From Acidimicrobiales bacterium (GTDB taxonomy: Bacteria > Actinomycetota > Acidimicrobiia > Acidimicrobiales > CADCSY01), in assembly GCA_035512495.1 (NCBI GenBank), contig DATKDW010000013.1, forward strand, positions 1 to 47,875: DNA of 47,875 bases, in the 5' to 3' direction. Made by a program: the position numbers and the translations under genes. The notes beneath the pieces were generated by a model that saw nothing but the letters and a program-made list of their open reading frames with translations, was not told where the DNA came from and did not search any database. Shown piece after piece: positions 1 to 9,194 of the stretch; within the stretch, counting starts at the first letter, position 1; each line of letters begins with the position of its first letter.

Positions 1-2201
1 CGGAGGCGGAGGCTGTTGGCCACCACGCTGACCGACGAGAACGCCATGGCGGCGCCGGCGAGGACCGGGCTCAGGAAGCCCAGGGCGGCGAGGGGGATCG
101 CCGCGGTGTTGTAGCCGAACGCCCAGAACAGGTTCTGGATGATCGTGCGGTGCGTGCGTCGGGCCAGGGTGATGGCCGTGGCGATGCCCTCGAGGTCGCC
201 GCGCATCAAGGTGAGGTCGCTCGACTCGATGGCCACGTCGGTGCCGGTGCCGATGGCGATGCCGAGGTCGGCCTGCACCAGGGCGGGGGCATCGTTGACG
301 CCGTCGCCGACCATGGCCACCACCGTCCCCTCGGCCTGGAGGCGGGCGACCTCCGACTGCTTGTCCTCGGGGAGCACCTCGGCCAGCACCCGGTCGATCC
401 CGACAGCGGCAGCGATGGCCTCAGCGGTGCGGGCGTTGTCGCCGGTGATCATGGCAACCGTCAGGCCGAGGCCGTGCAGGCGGGCCACGGCGTCGGCGGC
501 GCCGTCCTTGAGGGTGTCGGCCACCGCCACCATCCCCCGCACCTCACCGTCCCAGCCGGCGAAGACCGCCGTGCGCCCCTGGCCCTCGAGGGCGACCGCG
601 ACGTCGTCCAGCGTGCCGGGGAGCACGAGGCCGTGGTCGGCCATGAGGCTGCGTCGGCCCACCCACGTGGTCGACCCCTCGACCTCGGCGCGGATGCCGT
701 GGCCGGCGAGCGCCTCCACGCCGGTGGCCGGCGGCAGGTCGTGGCCGGCGGCCCGGGCCCCGGCCACCACGGCCTGGCCGATGGGGTGCTCGCTGTCGGC
801 CTCGACCGCGCCGACCCGGCGCAACAGGTCGTCGCCGTCGACGCCCGGGGCGGGGACCACGTCGGTCAGGGACATCTCGCCGCGAGTGAGGGTGCCGGTC
901 TTGTCGAGCAGCACGGTGTCGATCCCGCGGGTGCGCTCGAGGACCTCGACCGACTTGATGAGGATCCCGAGCTGGGCCCCCCTGCCGGTGCCGACCATGA
1001 TCGCCATGGGGGTGGCGAGGCCGAGGGCGCACGGGCAGGCGATGATCAGGACGGCGACGGCGGCGAGGACCCCGGCGGTCACGTCGCCGCCAACCACGCC
1101 CCAACCGAGGAACGTGACCAGGGCGATGACCATCACCGCCGGGACGAAGACCGACGAGACCCGGTCGGCCAGGCGCTGGGCGCCCGACTTGCCGGTCTGG
1201 GCCTCCTCGACCATCCGCACGATCTGGGCCAGGGCGGTCTCGGCGCCCACCGCGGTGGCGGAGACGGTGAGGACGCCCGAGGTGTTGACGGTGGCACCGG
1301 TGACCCGGTCGCCCGCCGCCTTCTCCACCGGCAGCGACTCGCCGGTCAGCATCGACTCGTCGACCGCCGACGCCCCCTCGACCACCGTGGCGTCCACCGG
1401 GACCTTCTCCCCCGGGCGCACGCGCACCACATCGCCGACCACGACCTGGTCGACGGGCACCATGACCTCGGTCCCGTCACGGATCACCCGGGCCTCCTTG
1501 GCACCGAGCTCGAGCAGCGAGCGGATGGCCCGCCCGGCCCGGCCTTTGGCCCGCGCCTCGAGGTACCGGCCGAGCACGATGAAGGCGATGATGAGGACGG
1601 CGGCCTCGTAGTAGAGCTCGTGGCCGTCGATGGCCAGCTGGTAGGTGCTGTAGCCGTAGGCCGACGACGTCCCCATGGCGATGAGGGTGTCCATGTTGGC
1701 GGTGAGGTGGCGGGCCCGGCGGGCGGCCTCGGCGAGGAACGGCAGCCCGATCCAGAGCTGCACCGGTGTGGCCACCAGGAACATGGCCCAGCGCAGCGTG
1801 GTGCTGTGCATGGCGGTGTCGTGGTACGCCATCGTCGAGAGCATGAACAGCGCCGCCGGGGCCACCGCCACGAGGCGCCAGCGCCACATCCGCTGGGCAG
1901 CCTCCTCGGCGTCGTCGGCCGCCTGCGCCCGCCCCGCGGCGTCGCCGCCGGCGCGCCCGGCCGTCCCCTCGGTGGCCGGGACCTCCAGGCGATAGCCGAT
2001 CTTGTCCACCGCCGCCTGGAGGGCAGCCACGTCGACGGTGCCGTCGGTGGCGATGTGGGCCTTGCCCGTCCCGTAGTTGACCGCCGCCTCCACAACCCCG
2101 GGCTGGCGGCCGAGTACCCGCTGCACCCGGGCCGCGCACGACCCGCACGTCATCCCCTCCACGGGGAGGTCGAGGGTGCGCTCCTCGGTCGGGACGGTCA
2201 C
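1..2201 (-). CDS. copA: Copper-exporting P1B-type ATPase CopA (C-terminal end cut by window edge)
   Basis: Pumps Cu(I) out across the cytoplasmic membrane using ATP. The reading frame shows one N-terminal heavy-metal domain with GMTCGSC (Cys19 and Cys22), membrane helices, the TGES actuator motif, the ion-binding CPC motif in [11 protein letters not shown], the phosphorylated Asp in DKTGTLT, the SEHP nucleotide-binding motif and the GDGVNDAP hinge, then the last helices running off the window edge. About 733 residues are present, so only a short tail should be missing. The GTG start at 2201 overlaps the csoR stop by four bases (GTGA), so the two are translationally coupled. Regulation by CsoR from the 2489-2505 operator is inferred. 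Cu(I) is preferred over Zn or Cd because of CPC and the CsoR neighbour. Confidence 0.93.
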   Translation of the reverse strand, partial: MTVPTEERTLDLPVEGMTCGSCAARVQRVLGRQPGVVEAAVNYGTGKAHIATDGTVDVAALQAAVDKIGYRLEVPATEGTAGRAGGDAAGRAQAADDAEEAAQRMWRWRLVAVAPAALFMLSTMAYHDTAMHSTTLRWAMFLVATPVQLWIGLPFLAEAARRARHLTANMDTLIAMGTSSAYGYSTYQLAIDGHELYYEAAVLIIAFIVLGRYLEARAKGRAGRAIRSLLELGAKEARVIRDGTEVMVPVDQVVVGDVVRVRPGEKVPVDATVVEGASAVDESMLTGESLPVEKAAGDRVTGATVNTSGVLTVSATAVGAETALAQIVRMVEEAQTGKSGAQRLADRVSSVFVPAVMVIALVTFLGWGVVGGDVTAGVLAAVAVLIIACPCALGLATPMAIMVGTGRGAQLGILIKSVEVLERTRGIDTVLLDKTGTLTRGEMSLTDVVPAPGVDGDDLLRRVGAVEADSEHPIGQAVVAGARAAGHDLPPATGVEALAGHGIRAEVEGSTTWVGRRSLMADHGLVLPGTLDDVAVALEGQGRTAVFAGWDGEVRGMVAVADTLKDGAADAVARLHGLGLTVAMITGDNARTAEAIAAAVGIDRVLAEVLPEDKQSEVARLQAEGTVVAMVGDGVNDAPALVQADLGIAIGTGTDVAIESSDLTLMRGDLEGIATAITLARRTHRTIIQNLFWAFGYNTAAIPLAALGFLSPVLAGAAMAFSSVSVVANSLRL

Positions 2202-2479
2202 GACCGCACCAGCCGCTCGATCGCCCGGCTGGCCTCGGCCACCTTCTCGGTCGCCTCCGGCCCGCCGGCGGCCACGGCCTCGCTGACGCAGTGCTGGAGG
2301 TGCTCGTCGAGCAAGCCGATGGCCACGCTCTGGAGGGCACGGGTGGCGGCCGACACCTGGGTGAGGACGTCGATGCAGTAGGTGTCCTCGTCGATCATGC
2401 GCTGCAGGCCGCGCACCTGCCCTTCGATGCGCCGGAGGCGCTTGAGGTGCTCGTCCTTGGTGCCGGAGTAGCCAGCCAT
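2198..2479 (-). CDS. csoR: Copper-sensing transcriptional repressor CsoR
   Basis: A 93-residue all-helical repressor of the CsoR/RcnR family, which releases DNA when it binds Cu(I). The family Cu ligands are visible as Cys35, His60 and Cys64, and the N-terminal [13 protein letters not shown] helix is the family signature. I chose the ATG at 2479 because it sits directly before the conserved start of the family; the longer upstream frame runs through copZ and is not credible. The ATG is only six bases from a TATGAT -10 box, so the mRNA is probably leaderless. The gene is coupled to copA by a GTGA overlap and faces copZ. The Cys-His-Cys set separates it from nickel RcnR and formaldehyde FrmR. 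Confidence 0.93.
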   Translation of the reverse strand: MAGYSGTKDEHLKRLRRIEGQVRGLQRMIDEDTYCIDVLTQVSAATRALQSVAIGLLDEHLQHCVSEAVAAGGPEATEKVAEASRAIERLVRS

Positions 2480-2485
2480 GTGACG

Positions 2486-2491
2486 ATCATA
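2486..2491 (-). promoter_or_regulatory. csoR-copA promoter -10 box
   Basis: On the minus strand 2491-2486 reads TATGAT. It is followed by six bases and then the csoR ATG, so transcription should begin at or next to the start codon. A weak -35 candidate, GTGGCG (2514-2509), lies 17 bases upstream. The box overlaps the left arm of the CsoR operator. Confidence 0.7.
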
Positions 2492-2505
2492 CCCCGAGGG
2501 GGTAT
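2489..2505. promoter_or_regulatory. CsoR operator
   Basis: A perfect inverted repeat, ATACCCC-GAG-GGGGTAT, has 7-base arms and a 3-base spacer. It matches the known CsoR operator style of two G/C tracts flanked by TA-rich ends. It is the only such site here and lies between csoR and copZ, overlapping the -10 boxes of both genes, so one bound repressor could shut both promoters. Confidence 0.88.
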
Positions 2506-2516
2506 AATCGCCACCC

Positions 2517-2729
2517 ATGGAGACCACCACCATCAACGCACCGGAGATCCACTGCGGGCACTGCAAGAGCTCGATCGAAGGGGCGGTCGGCCCCCTCGAC
2601 GGCGTGACGTCGGCCGAGGTCGACATCGACGCCCGCTCCGTCACCGTCACCTTCGACCCCGCGGTGGTGACCAGGGACGCCATCGTGGCCACCATCGAGG
2701 AGCAGGGCTTCGAGGTCGCACCCGGCTGA
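2517..2729 (+). CDS. copZ: CopZ-type copper chaperone (heavy-metal-associated domain)
   Basis: A 70-residue single heavy-metal-associated domain that should carry Cu(I) in the cytoplasm and pass it to the N-terminal domain of CopA. The metal loop is IHCGHCKS with Cys13 and Cys16; His12 takes the place of the usual Met-x position. The rest follows the ferredoxin-like fold of these proteins: GVTSAEVDIDARSVTVTFD, then a helix and EEQGFEV. It is the only gene of the copper module on the plus strand. No ribosome binding site is visible because the ATG lies almost at the predicted transcription start. It ends 11 bases from the convergent NUDIX gene. Confidence 0.92.
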   Translation: METTTINAPEIHCGHCKSSIEGAVGPLDGVTSAEVDIDARSVTVTFDPAVVTRDAIVATIEEQGFEVAPG

Positions 2730-2740
2730 CCGCCAAACGC

Positions 2741-3454
2741 TCAGATCGGCATCCGGTCGTCGCGGGGTAGGCCCAGCGCGCGCACCAGAAAGCTGCGGAG
2801 CATCGCCGCGGTGGCGCCCCACACCGTGTCGCCGTGCAGCTCGAAGAAGTGGATCGGGCGCTCGTGCTCGTCTCCCCACCGCCACAGCTCCTCCCGATAG
2901 ACGCCGTCGAGGAGCAGCTCGGCAAAGGGCACGACCAGGACCCGGTCGACCTCGGCCGGGTCGGGCTCGAGGCGGGCGGGGGGCGCCGGCAGGGCACCCA
3001 CGAACGGCACGATGAACGCCCGACTGGTGACGGTGGACAGGTGGTCGAGCTCGCCCACCGGCTCCACGGCCCTGGGGTCGAGCGACACCTCCTCCCACGC
3101 CTCGCGCAGCGCCGTCGCCCACAGCGACTCGTCGCCCTCCCGGCCGCCCCCGGGGAACGCCACCTCGCCGCGGTGCGACCGCAGGTGCCGGGCCCGGCGG
3201 GTCAGCACGACCGACGCCCCGTCGCCCTCGTCGAAGCAGGCGGCGAGCACCGCCGAGGCACGCGCCCCGGCCGCCTCCGCCGGTGATCGCACCGGGGGCG
3301 GGCCGGTGGCGAAGGCCTCCCGGATCCGCTCGACGTCGATAGACCGCTCGGCCGGCGACAGCCCGGCCCACGGGGCGGGACGGCCCGGTCGGGCGCCCGG
3401 GGGCGTGGGGATGATCTGGTCGCCGCCCCGGGCGGTCACCGCCTGCGCGCTCAC
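2741..3454 (-). CDS. NUDIX hydrolase, CoA-pyrophosphatase-like (NudL/YeaB group)
   Basis: Predicted to hydrolyse CoA or a related dinucleotide pyrophosphate. The NUDIX box is complete: G-x5-E within GGREGDE, then seven residues and REAWEEV. Just before it, RRARHLRSHRGEVAFPGG matches the signature of the CoA-pyrophosphatase group. I chose GTG at 3454 (237 residues) because it overlaps the stop of the small upstream gene as GTGA, a coupling used repeatedly in this window; the reading frame stays open further upstream but would overlap that gene entirely. The substrate cannot be fixed from sequence alone. Confidence 0.83.
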   Translation of the reverse strand: MSAQAVTARGGDQIIPTPPGARPGRPAPWAGLSPAERSIDVERIREAFATGPPPVRSPAEAAGARASAVLAACFDEGDGASVVLTRRARHLRSHRGEVAFPGGGREGDESLWATALREAWEEVSLDPRAVEPVGELDHLSTVTSRAFIVPFVGALPAPPARLEPDPAEVDRVLVVPFAELLLDGVYREELWRWGDEHERPIHFFELHGDTVWGATAAMLRSFLVRALGLPRDDRMPI

Positions 3455-3633
3455 GCCTCGGCCGGGCCCTCGGCCGCCGCTGCCTCCTGCGCCTGGGCGA
3501 GGGAGGACAGCAGCTCCTTCATGCCCCCGGTCTTGAGGTTGGCCATCACCCGGCCCGGCGTCTCGTCGCCCTTCTCCCACTCCATCCACTGGTCGAGCAG
3601 CTTGACGGGGTCGGGGAGGGGCCGAGGATCCAT
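3451..3633 (-). CDS. Small protein of unknown function, coupled to the NUDIX gene
   Basis: A 60-residue protein that I do not recognise. It is charged and mostly helical in character: a segment with LLDQWMEWEKGD, then a helix with GGMKELLSSLAQAQ and an Ala/Glu-rich tail. It has no cysteines, signal peptide or membrane segment. It begins with ATG and ends in a GTGA overlap with the NUDIX hydrolase, which argues that it is really translated and co-expressed. The groEL terminator-like hairpin lies just upstream. A lineage-specific conserved protein is the most likely explanation. Confidence 0.65.
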   Translation of the reverse strand: MDPRPLPDPVKLLDQWMEWEKGDETPGRVMANLKTGGMKELLSSLAQAQEAAAAEGPAEA

Positions 3634-3658
3634 GCTCCGAGGCTACCGGCACACGCGG

Positions 3659-3687
3659 GCGAGCCCGCCCCGGAGGGACGGGCTCGC
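3659..3687 (-). terminator. Hairpin after groEL
   Basis: Perfect 9-base arms GCGAGCCCG (3659-3667) and CGGGCTCGC (3679-3687) with an 11-base loop, 30 bases beyond the groEL stop. No T-run follows on the minus strand, so it is either a U-less intrinsic terminator, as often proposed for GC-rich actinobacteria, or an mRNA-stabilising stem. Confidence 0.6.
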
Positions 3688-3717
3688 AGCACTCGTACAG
3701 GGTGGTGACGGGTCCCG

Positions 3718-5376
<1,659 letters not shown>

Positions 5377-5670
5377 CTACTTGGTGACGATGGCGAGGAC
5401 GTCGCGGCTGGTGAGGATCAGGAGGTCCTCACCGTCGACGGTGATCTCGGTGCCGCCGTACTTGGAGTAGACGACGGTGTCGCCGACGCTGACGCCGAGG
5501 GGGATGATCTCGCCCGTCTGCTCCGAGTGGCGGCCGGGGCCGGCAGCGAGGACCTCGCCCTGCTGCGGCTTCTCCTTGGCGGTGTCGGGGATGACCAGGC
5601 CGGAGGCGGTGGTGGCCTCCGACTCGTTGGCACGCACGACGATGCGGTCCTCGAGGGGCTGGAGCTTCAT
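5377..5670 (-). CDS. groES: Co-chaperonin GroES
   Basis: A 97-residue lid protein for GroEL. The start is the ATG at 5670, giving the canonical [13 protein letters not shown]-terminus, with GGAGG nine bases upstream. The mobile loop is visible as [20 protein letters not shown], and the conserved GEVLAAGPG and [13 protein letters not shown] follow. The gene lies 59 bases downstream of a perfect CIRCE element and directly before groEL, so heat-shock control by an HrcA repressor, encoded elsewhere, is expected. Confidence 0.98.
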   Translation of the reverse strand: MKLQPLEDRIVVRANESEATTASGLVIPDTAKEKPQQGEVLAAGPGRHSEQTGEIIPLGVSVGDTVVYSKYGGTEITVDGEDLLILTSRDVLAIVTK

Positions 5671-5729
5671 GTTGTGGCGCCTCCATGGCGTGTGCTTGGT
5701 TCTCTGCGGTCGGGTCCACCACGAGGGCG

Positions 5730-5756
5730 TTAGCACTCGAAGGTGGCGAGTGCTAA
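5730..5756. promoter_or_regulatory. CIRCE element (HrcA operator)
   Basis: TTAGCACTC (5730-5738), nine bases, then GAGTGCTAA (5748-5756): a perfect match to the CIRCE consensus. The arms extend by one more base pair at 5729 and 5757. It overlaps the -10 end and predicted transcription start of the groES promoter, the expected position for repression. Confidence 0.97.
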
Positions 5757-5784
5757 CGGTACGGCCCGGCGACCCGATTCGCAA
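5756..5784 (-). promoter_or_regulatory. groES-groEL promoter
   Basis: On the minus strand TTGCGA (5784-5779) and TACCGT (5761-5756) are separated by exactly 17 bases, a plausible vegetative promoter of the actinobacterial TAnnnT type. Transcription would start inside the CIRCE element. Confidence 0.68.
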
Positions 5785-5802
5785 GCCGGCTCACGGGTCC
5801 TG

Positions 5803-6828
5803 TCAATCGAGGGTGGTGGTGAGGCGGAGGTTGGGGTTGGCGCCGGCGTCGAGACCGGTGGGCCCGTCGGAGCGGAGCCGGTACCAGCCGGCCGCCGCGA
5901 CCATGGCGGCGTTGTCGGTGCACATCTCCCGGCTGGGCAGGAAGGCCTGCAGGCCGTCCTCCTCGCAGACGTCGAGGATGCGCTCGCGCAGCGCGGAGTT
6001 GGCCGCCACCCCGCCGGCCAGGCTCAGCCCCTTGGCGCCCACCTGGCGCGCCGCCAGGCGGGCCTTGTGGACCAGCACGTCGACCACGGCGGCCTGGAAG
6101 CTGGCGGCCACGTCGGGGGTCGACACCTCGGGGTGCTTGCGCACGTGGTTCACCACCGCCGTCTTCAGCCCCGAGAACGAGACATCGAAGCCGCGGTCGA
6201 GCATGGGGCGCGGGAAGGCGATGGCCTCGGGGTCACCGTCCATCGCCACTCGGTCGATGGCGGGCCCGCCCGGGTAGCCGAGGCCGAGGTAGCGGGCGAC
6301 CTTGTCGAACGCCTCGCCGGCGGCGTCGTCGATGGTCGATCCGAGGACGCGATAGGCCCCGTGGCCCTGGAACTCCACGAAGAGGGTGTGGCCGCCCGAC
6401 ACCAGCAGCACCAGCAGCGGCGGCTCGAGCGCGGGCTCCTCGAGGAACGAGGCGTAGAAGTGGGCCTCTAGGTGGTTGACCCCCACGAACGGCACGTCCC
6501 ACACCAGGGCCAGCGCCTTGGCTGCGGCCACCCCAACCAGGAGCGACCCCACCAGGCCCGGCCCCACGGTGCACGCCACGGCGTCGACGTTGCCGTCGTC
6601 GAGGCCGGCCTCCACCAGCGCCTCCGCCAGCACAGGGGTCAGCAGCTCCACATGCGCCCGACTGGCGATCTCGGGCACCACGCCGCCGAAGCGGGCGTGC
6701 AGGTCGATCTGGCTGGACACGACCGACGAGAGCACGTCGCGGCCGCCCCGCACCACCGCTGCCGCCGTCTCGTCGCAGCTGGTCTCGATGCCGAGCACCA
6801 GGGCGTCGGGGCTGAGATCGACCGTCAC
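5803..6828 (-). CDS. tsaD: tRNA t6A threonylcarbamoyltransferase subunit TsaD
   Basis: Transfers the threonylcarbamoyl group to A37 of ANN-decoding tRNAs together with TsaB and TsaE. The 341-residue protein opens with GIETSCDETA, has the metal-ligand histidines in SRAHVELL and NHLEAH, the glycine-rich LLVSGGHT, the phosphate loop around AGGVAANSALR and the late metal Asp in CTDNAAM. The GTG start at 6828 overlaps the rimI stop as GTGA. The upstream neighbours are rimI, tsaB and tsaE, the standard actinobacterial cluster, and the groES promoter begins 19 bases beyond the stop. Confidence 0.96.
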   Translation of the reverse strand: MTVDLSPDALVLGIETSCDETAAAVVRGGRDVLSSVVSSQIDLHARFGGVVPEIASRAHVELLTPVLAEALVEAGLDDGNVDAVACTVGPGLVGSLLVGVAAAKALALVWDVPFVGVNHLEAHFYASFLEEPALEPPLLVLLVSGGHTLFVEFQGHGAYRVLGSTIDDAAGEAFDKVARYLGLGYPGGPAIDRVAMDGDPEAIAFPRPMLDRGFDVSFSGLKTAVVNHVRKHPEVSTPDVAASFQAAVVDVLVHKARLAARQVGAKGLSLAGGVAANSALRERILDVCEEDGLQAFLPSREMCTDNAAMVAAAGWYRLRSDGPTGLDAGANPNLRLTTTLD

Positions 6829-7406
6829 GCCTCCCCCTCCTCGACCGTGGTGCCCGGGATCGCCGCCTCGATGCCGGCGAGCCGCTCGACGTAGGCGGGC
6901 AGGTCGACGTCGTGGGCCCACATGATCAGCGCGTCCTCATTGGTCTCGGCGTAGTAGTTCTTGCGGACGCCGGCCGGGGCGAAGCCGAACCGGCGGTAGA
7001 GCTCCTGGGCCTCGTCGTTGGCCACCCGGACCTCGAGTGTGAGGCTCGAGCAGCCGGCGGCGACACCGGCGCGGGAGATGGCGAGCATCAGCCGGGTGGC
7101 GATCCCGCGCCGGCGCCACTCGGGGTCGACGGCGACGGTGGTGATGTGGCCGTCGGAACCGGTGAGCATGAGCCCGGCGTAGCCGACGACCGCCCCGTTG
7201 ACGCGGGCCACCCGATACACGCGGCTGTCACGCAGTGAGAGCTCGGACATGAACAGCCCGAGCGACCAGGGCCGGGCGTACACCTGCGTCTCGATGCGCA
7301 TCACGCCGCGGAGGAAGCGACGACGCAACGGGGCCACGCGGACCTCGAGACCGGGGCGTCCCGGGCCGTCGAACACGGCGCTGTCGGCGCCGGCCCGGCG
7401 GTTCAC
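6825..7406 (-). CDS. rimI: RimI-type ribosomal protein S18 N-alanine acetyltransferase
   Basis: A GNAT-fold N-acetyltransferase, 193 residues with the GTG at 7406. The acetyl-CoA-binding motif A is visible as DPEWRRRGIATRL, and the RimI-like C-terminal motif as NYYAETNEDALIM, containing the Glu and Tyr used by the family. An N-terminal stretch of about 30 residues precedes the GNAT core, which begins near VRVAPLRRRFLRGV. It overlaps tsaB upstream and tsaD downstream by four bases each. In actinobacteria rimI sits between tsaB and tsaD, which supports the name; the true protein substrate is inferred. Confidence 0.85.
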   Translation of the reverse strand: MNRRAGADSAVFDGPGRPGLEVRVAPLRRRFLRGVMRIETQVYARPWSLGLFMSELSLRDSRVYRVARVNGAVVGYAGLMLTGSDGHITTVAVDPEWRRRGIATRLMLAISRAGVAAGCSSLTLEVRVANDEAQELYRRFGFAPAGVRKNYYAETNEDALIMWAHDVDLPAYVERLAGIEAAIPGTTVEEGEA

Positions 7407-8101
7407 GGCCGCTCCCGGGTCGACCAGTTGATCTCGGCATCGGCCTTCCGCAGGTAGATCGGCTCGAGGTCCCACGGGTTGACGAACTGCTCCCGCAGGG
7501 CCTGGGCGTGGGCCAGCTGCACCAGGGAGCCGGCGTTCGGGAAGGCCAGGCCAAGCTCGCCGAGCTCCACGTTGACCACGCTGCGCAGCGCCGACGCGTA
7601 GCGCAGGGCGCCGTCGCCGACGGCGAGGCAGTCCTCGCCCCGGGCGACGATCTCCGAGGTGACCTCCTCGATCGAGCCGACCCGGTGCGGCGTCAGCCGC
7701 TGTACGCCACCGGGGACCTGGCGGTAGAAGCCGTAGAAGACCTCACCCCGGCGGGCGTCGATGACCGAGGCGATGAGGCGGTTCGAGAAGCGGACGGGGA
7801 AGGCCAGCAGGTCGAGGCTCGTCACCCCGATGACGGGGACCCGCAGCGCCGAGGCGAGCGCCTTGGCCGTCGCCACGCCGACCCGCAGCCCGGTGAAGAG
7901 CCCCGGGCCGACATCGGCGGCCACCGCGCCGATCTCGCCGAGCTCGATGCGGGCCTGGGCGCAGATGAACTCGATGCCCGGGGTCAGGGTCTCGGCGTGG
8001 CGCCGGCCCTTGGCGCAGTGGAACGACGCCAGCACCCCCTCGTGGCCCCCGATCGCGCACCCGATCTGCGGCGTTGCCGTCTCGACACCGAGGATCAGCA
8101 C
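7403..8101 (-). CDS. tsaB: tRNA t6A biosynthesis protein TsaB
   Basis: Non-catalytic partner and scaffold of TsaD in t6A synthesis. The 232-residue protein starts MLILGVETATPQIGCAI and contains the family's GPGLFTGLRVGVATAKALA and DARRGEVFYGFY. The GTG start at 8101 overlaps the tsaE end by seven bases; the next start candidates would remove the conserved LGVET strand. The stop overlaps rimI as GTGA. The C-terminal half is the shorter and more variable part, as in other TsaB proteins. Confidence 0.93.
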   Translation of the reverse strand: MLILGVETATPQIGCAIGGHEGVLASFHCAKGRRHAETLTPGIEFICAQARIELGEIGAVAADVGPGLFTGLRVGVATAKALASALRVPVIGVTSLDLLAFPVRFSNRLIASVIDARRGEVFYGFYRQVPGGVQRLTPHRVGSIEEVTSEIVARGEDCLAVGDGALRYASALRSVVNVELGELGLAFPNAGSLVQLAHAQALREQFVNPWDLEPIYLRKADAEINWSTRERP

Positions 8102-8592
8102 CCGCCTCCACCTCCCGGCACCCAGGGGACGAGCGACTCGGTCAGCGCCCGGGTGCGGGCGGTCCACCGGGAACCGACCGTCACGAGCTCGAGGGTGCGG
8201 TCGTCGTCGCCGTCGCCGTAGGCGATGCGGACCTCGAGGTAGTCGGCCGGCAGCGCGGGGATGACCACGTCCCCCCACTCGATCAAGGTGACGCCGCCGT
8301 CGTCGACGATCTCGGGCAGGCCGAGGTCGACTGCCTCCTGGAGGTGGTCGAGTCGGTAGACGTCGAGGTGGTGCAGGCGCAGCCGCCCCTCGTAGCTGCG
8401 GGCCAGGGTGAAGGTGGGGCTGGTGACCTGCTCGTCGACACCGAGGGCCCGGGCGAAGCCCTGGGCGAAGGCGGTCTTGCCCGCGCCGAGGTCGCCGGTG
8501 AGGAGGATCACGTCGGCGGCGTGCACCAGGCCGGCGACGGCGGCGGCGAGGTCGCGGGTGGCCTCGACGCTGCTCGTGGCGGCGGCGATCAC
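8095..8592 (-). CDS. tsaE: tRNA t6A biosynthesis ATPase TsaE
   Basis: P-loop ATPase that resets the TsaBD complex. The Walker A motif GDLGAGKT is at residues 33-40, followed by SPTFTLARSY, HHLDVYRL and the LIEWGD motif typical of the family. At 165 residues it is slightly longer than usual, with an added C-terminal tail ending in PGGGGGC. The GTG at 8592 makes a GTGA overlap with the uracil-DNA glycosylase gene; another GTG three bases upstream is possible. It is the first t6A gene of the cluster and overlaps tsaB by seven bases. Confidence 0.93.
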   Translation of the reverse strand: MIAAATSSVEATRDLAAAVAGLVHAADVILLTGDLGAGKTAFAQGFARALGVDEQVTSPTFTLARSYEGRLRLHHLDVYRLDHLQEAVDLGLPEIVDDGGVTLIEWGDVVIPALPADYLEVRIAYGDGDDDRTLELVTVGSRWTARTRALTESLVPWVPGGGGGC

Positions 8593-9161
8593 CACGCCTC
8601 CGGGGTGGCCGCCACGGCGAGCTTGGCCCGCACCAGGTCGGCGCGGACCTTGGCCATGGGGTCGGCGCCGCCCCGCAGCACGGCGGCCGGGTGGAACGTC
8701 GGCACCAGGGTCGACCCCCGCCACGGGTAGCTCCTCCCGCGGAGCTTGGTGATCCCCTCGGTGGTGCCGAGCAGCGCCCGGGTGGCGAAGTTGCCGAGCG
8801 TGACCACCACGCGGGGCTCGATGAGGTCGAGCTGGGTGTCGAGCCAGCCGGCGCAGGCAGCCACCTCGGCCGGCTTGGGGTCGCGGTTGCCGGGCGGACG
8901 GCACTTCACGGTGTTGGAGATGTAGACGTCGTCGCGCGCCAGGCCCATCTCCTCCGCCAGCAGCCGCTCGAGGAGCTTGCCGGAGCGACCGACGAACGGG
9001 AGGCCGCGCGCGTCCTCCTCGGCTCCCGGCGCCTCCCCCACGATCATCACGTCGGCCGCCGGGTCGCCGGACCCGAAGACGACCTGGGTGCGCTCCGCCG
9101 CCAGAGGGCAGCGGGTGCAGCCGCTCGCGTCGGCGGCGACGGTGTCGAGGGCGACCGGCAC
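8589..9161 (-). CDS. Type-4 (iron-sulfur) uracil-DNA glycosylase
   Basis: Removes uracil from DNA, the first step of base-excision repair. The 190-residue protein has the four cysteines of the family's 4Fe-4S cluster at Cys15, Cys18, Cys87 and Cys103, the active-site motif GEAPGAEED, and the late motif HPAAVLRG. The first domain residues follow directly after the GTG start at 9161. This enzyme is common in high-GC and thermophilic bacteria. Its place between the S58 peptidase and tsaE is unusual to me; it shares a GTGA overlap with tsaE, so it is probably co-transcribed with the t6A genes. Confidence 0.92.
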   Translation of the reverse strand: MPVALDTVAADASGCTRCPLAAERTQVVFGSGDPAADVMIVGEAPGAEEDARGLPFVGRSGKLLERLLAEEMGLARDDVYISNTVKCRPPGNRDPKPAEVAACAGWLDTQLDLIEPRVVVTLGNFATRALLGTTEGITKLRGRSYPWRGSTLVPTFHPAAVLRGGADPMAKVRADLVRAKLAVAATPEAW

Positions 9162-9194
9162 GGGTCTGATGCTACGGCCTCGCCCACCACGGCT

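Larger units (their letters stand above)
2480..2508 (+). promoter_or_regulatory. copZ promoter
   Basis: A consensus -10 box TATAAT (2503-2508) lies 17 bases after GTGACG (2480-2485), which matches TTGACA at four positions. Only eight bases separate the -10 box from the copZ ATG, so the transcript is predicted to be leaderless or nearly so. The spacer contains the CsoR operator. Confidence 0.78.

Noticed and set aside
544-2340. Arg/Pro/Gly-rich minus-strand open frames overlapping copA
   Set aside because: They are out-of-frame shadows. The true frame, open to the window edge, carries all CopA motifs.
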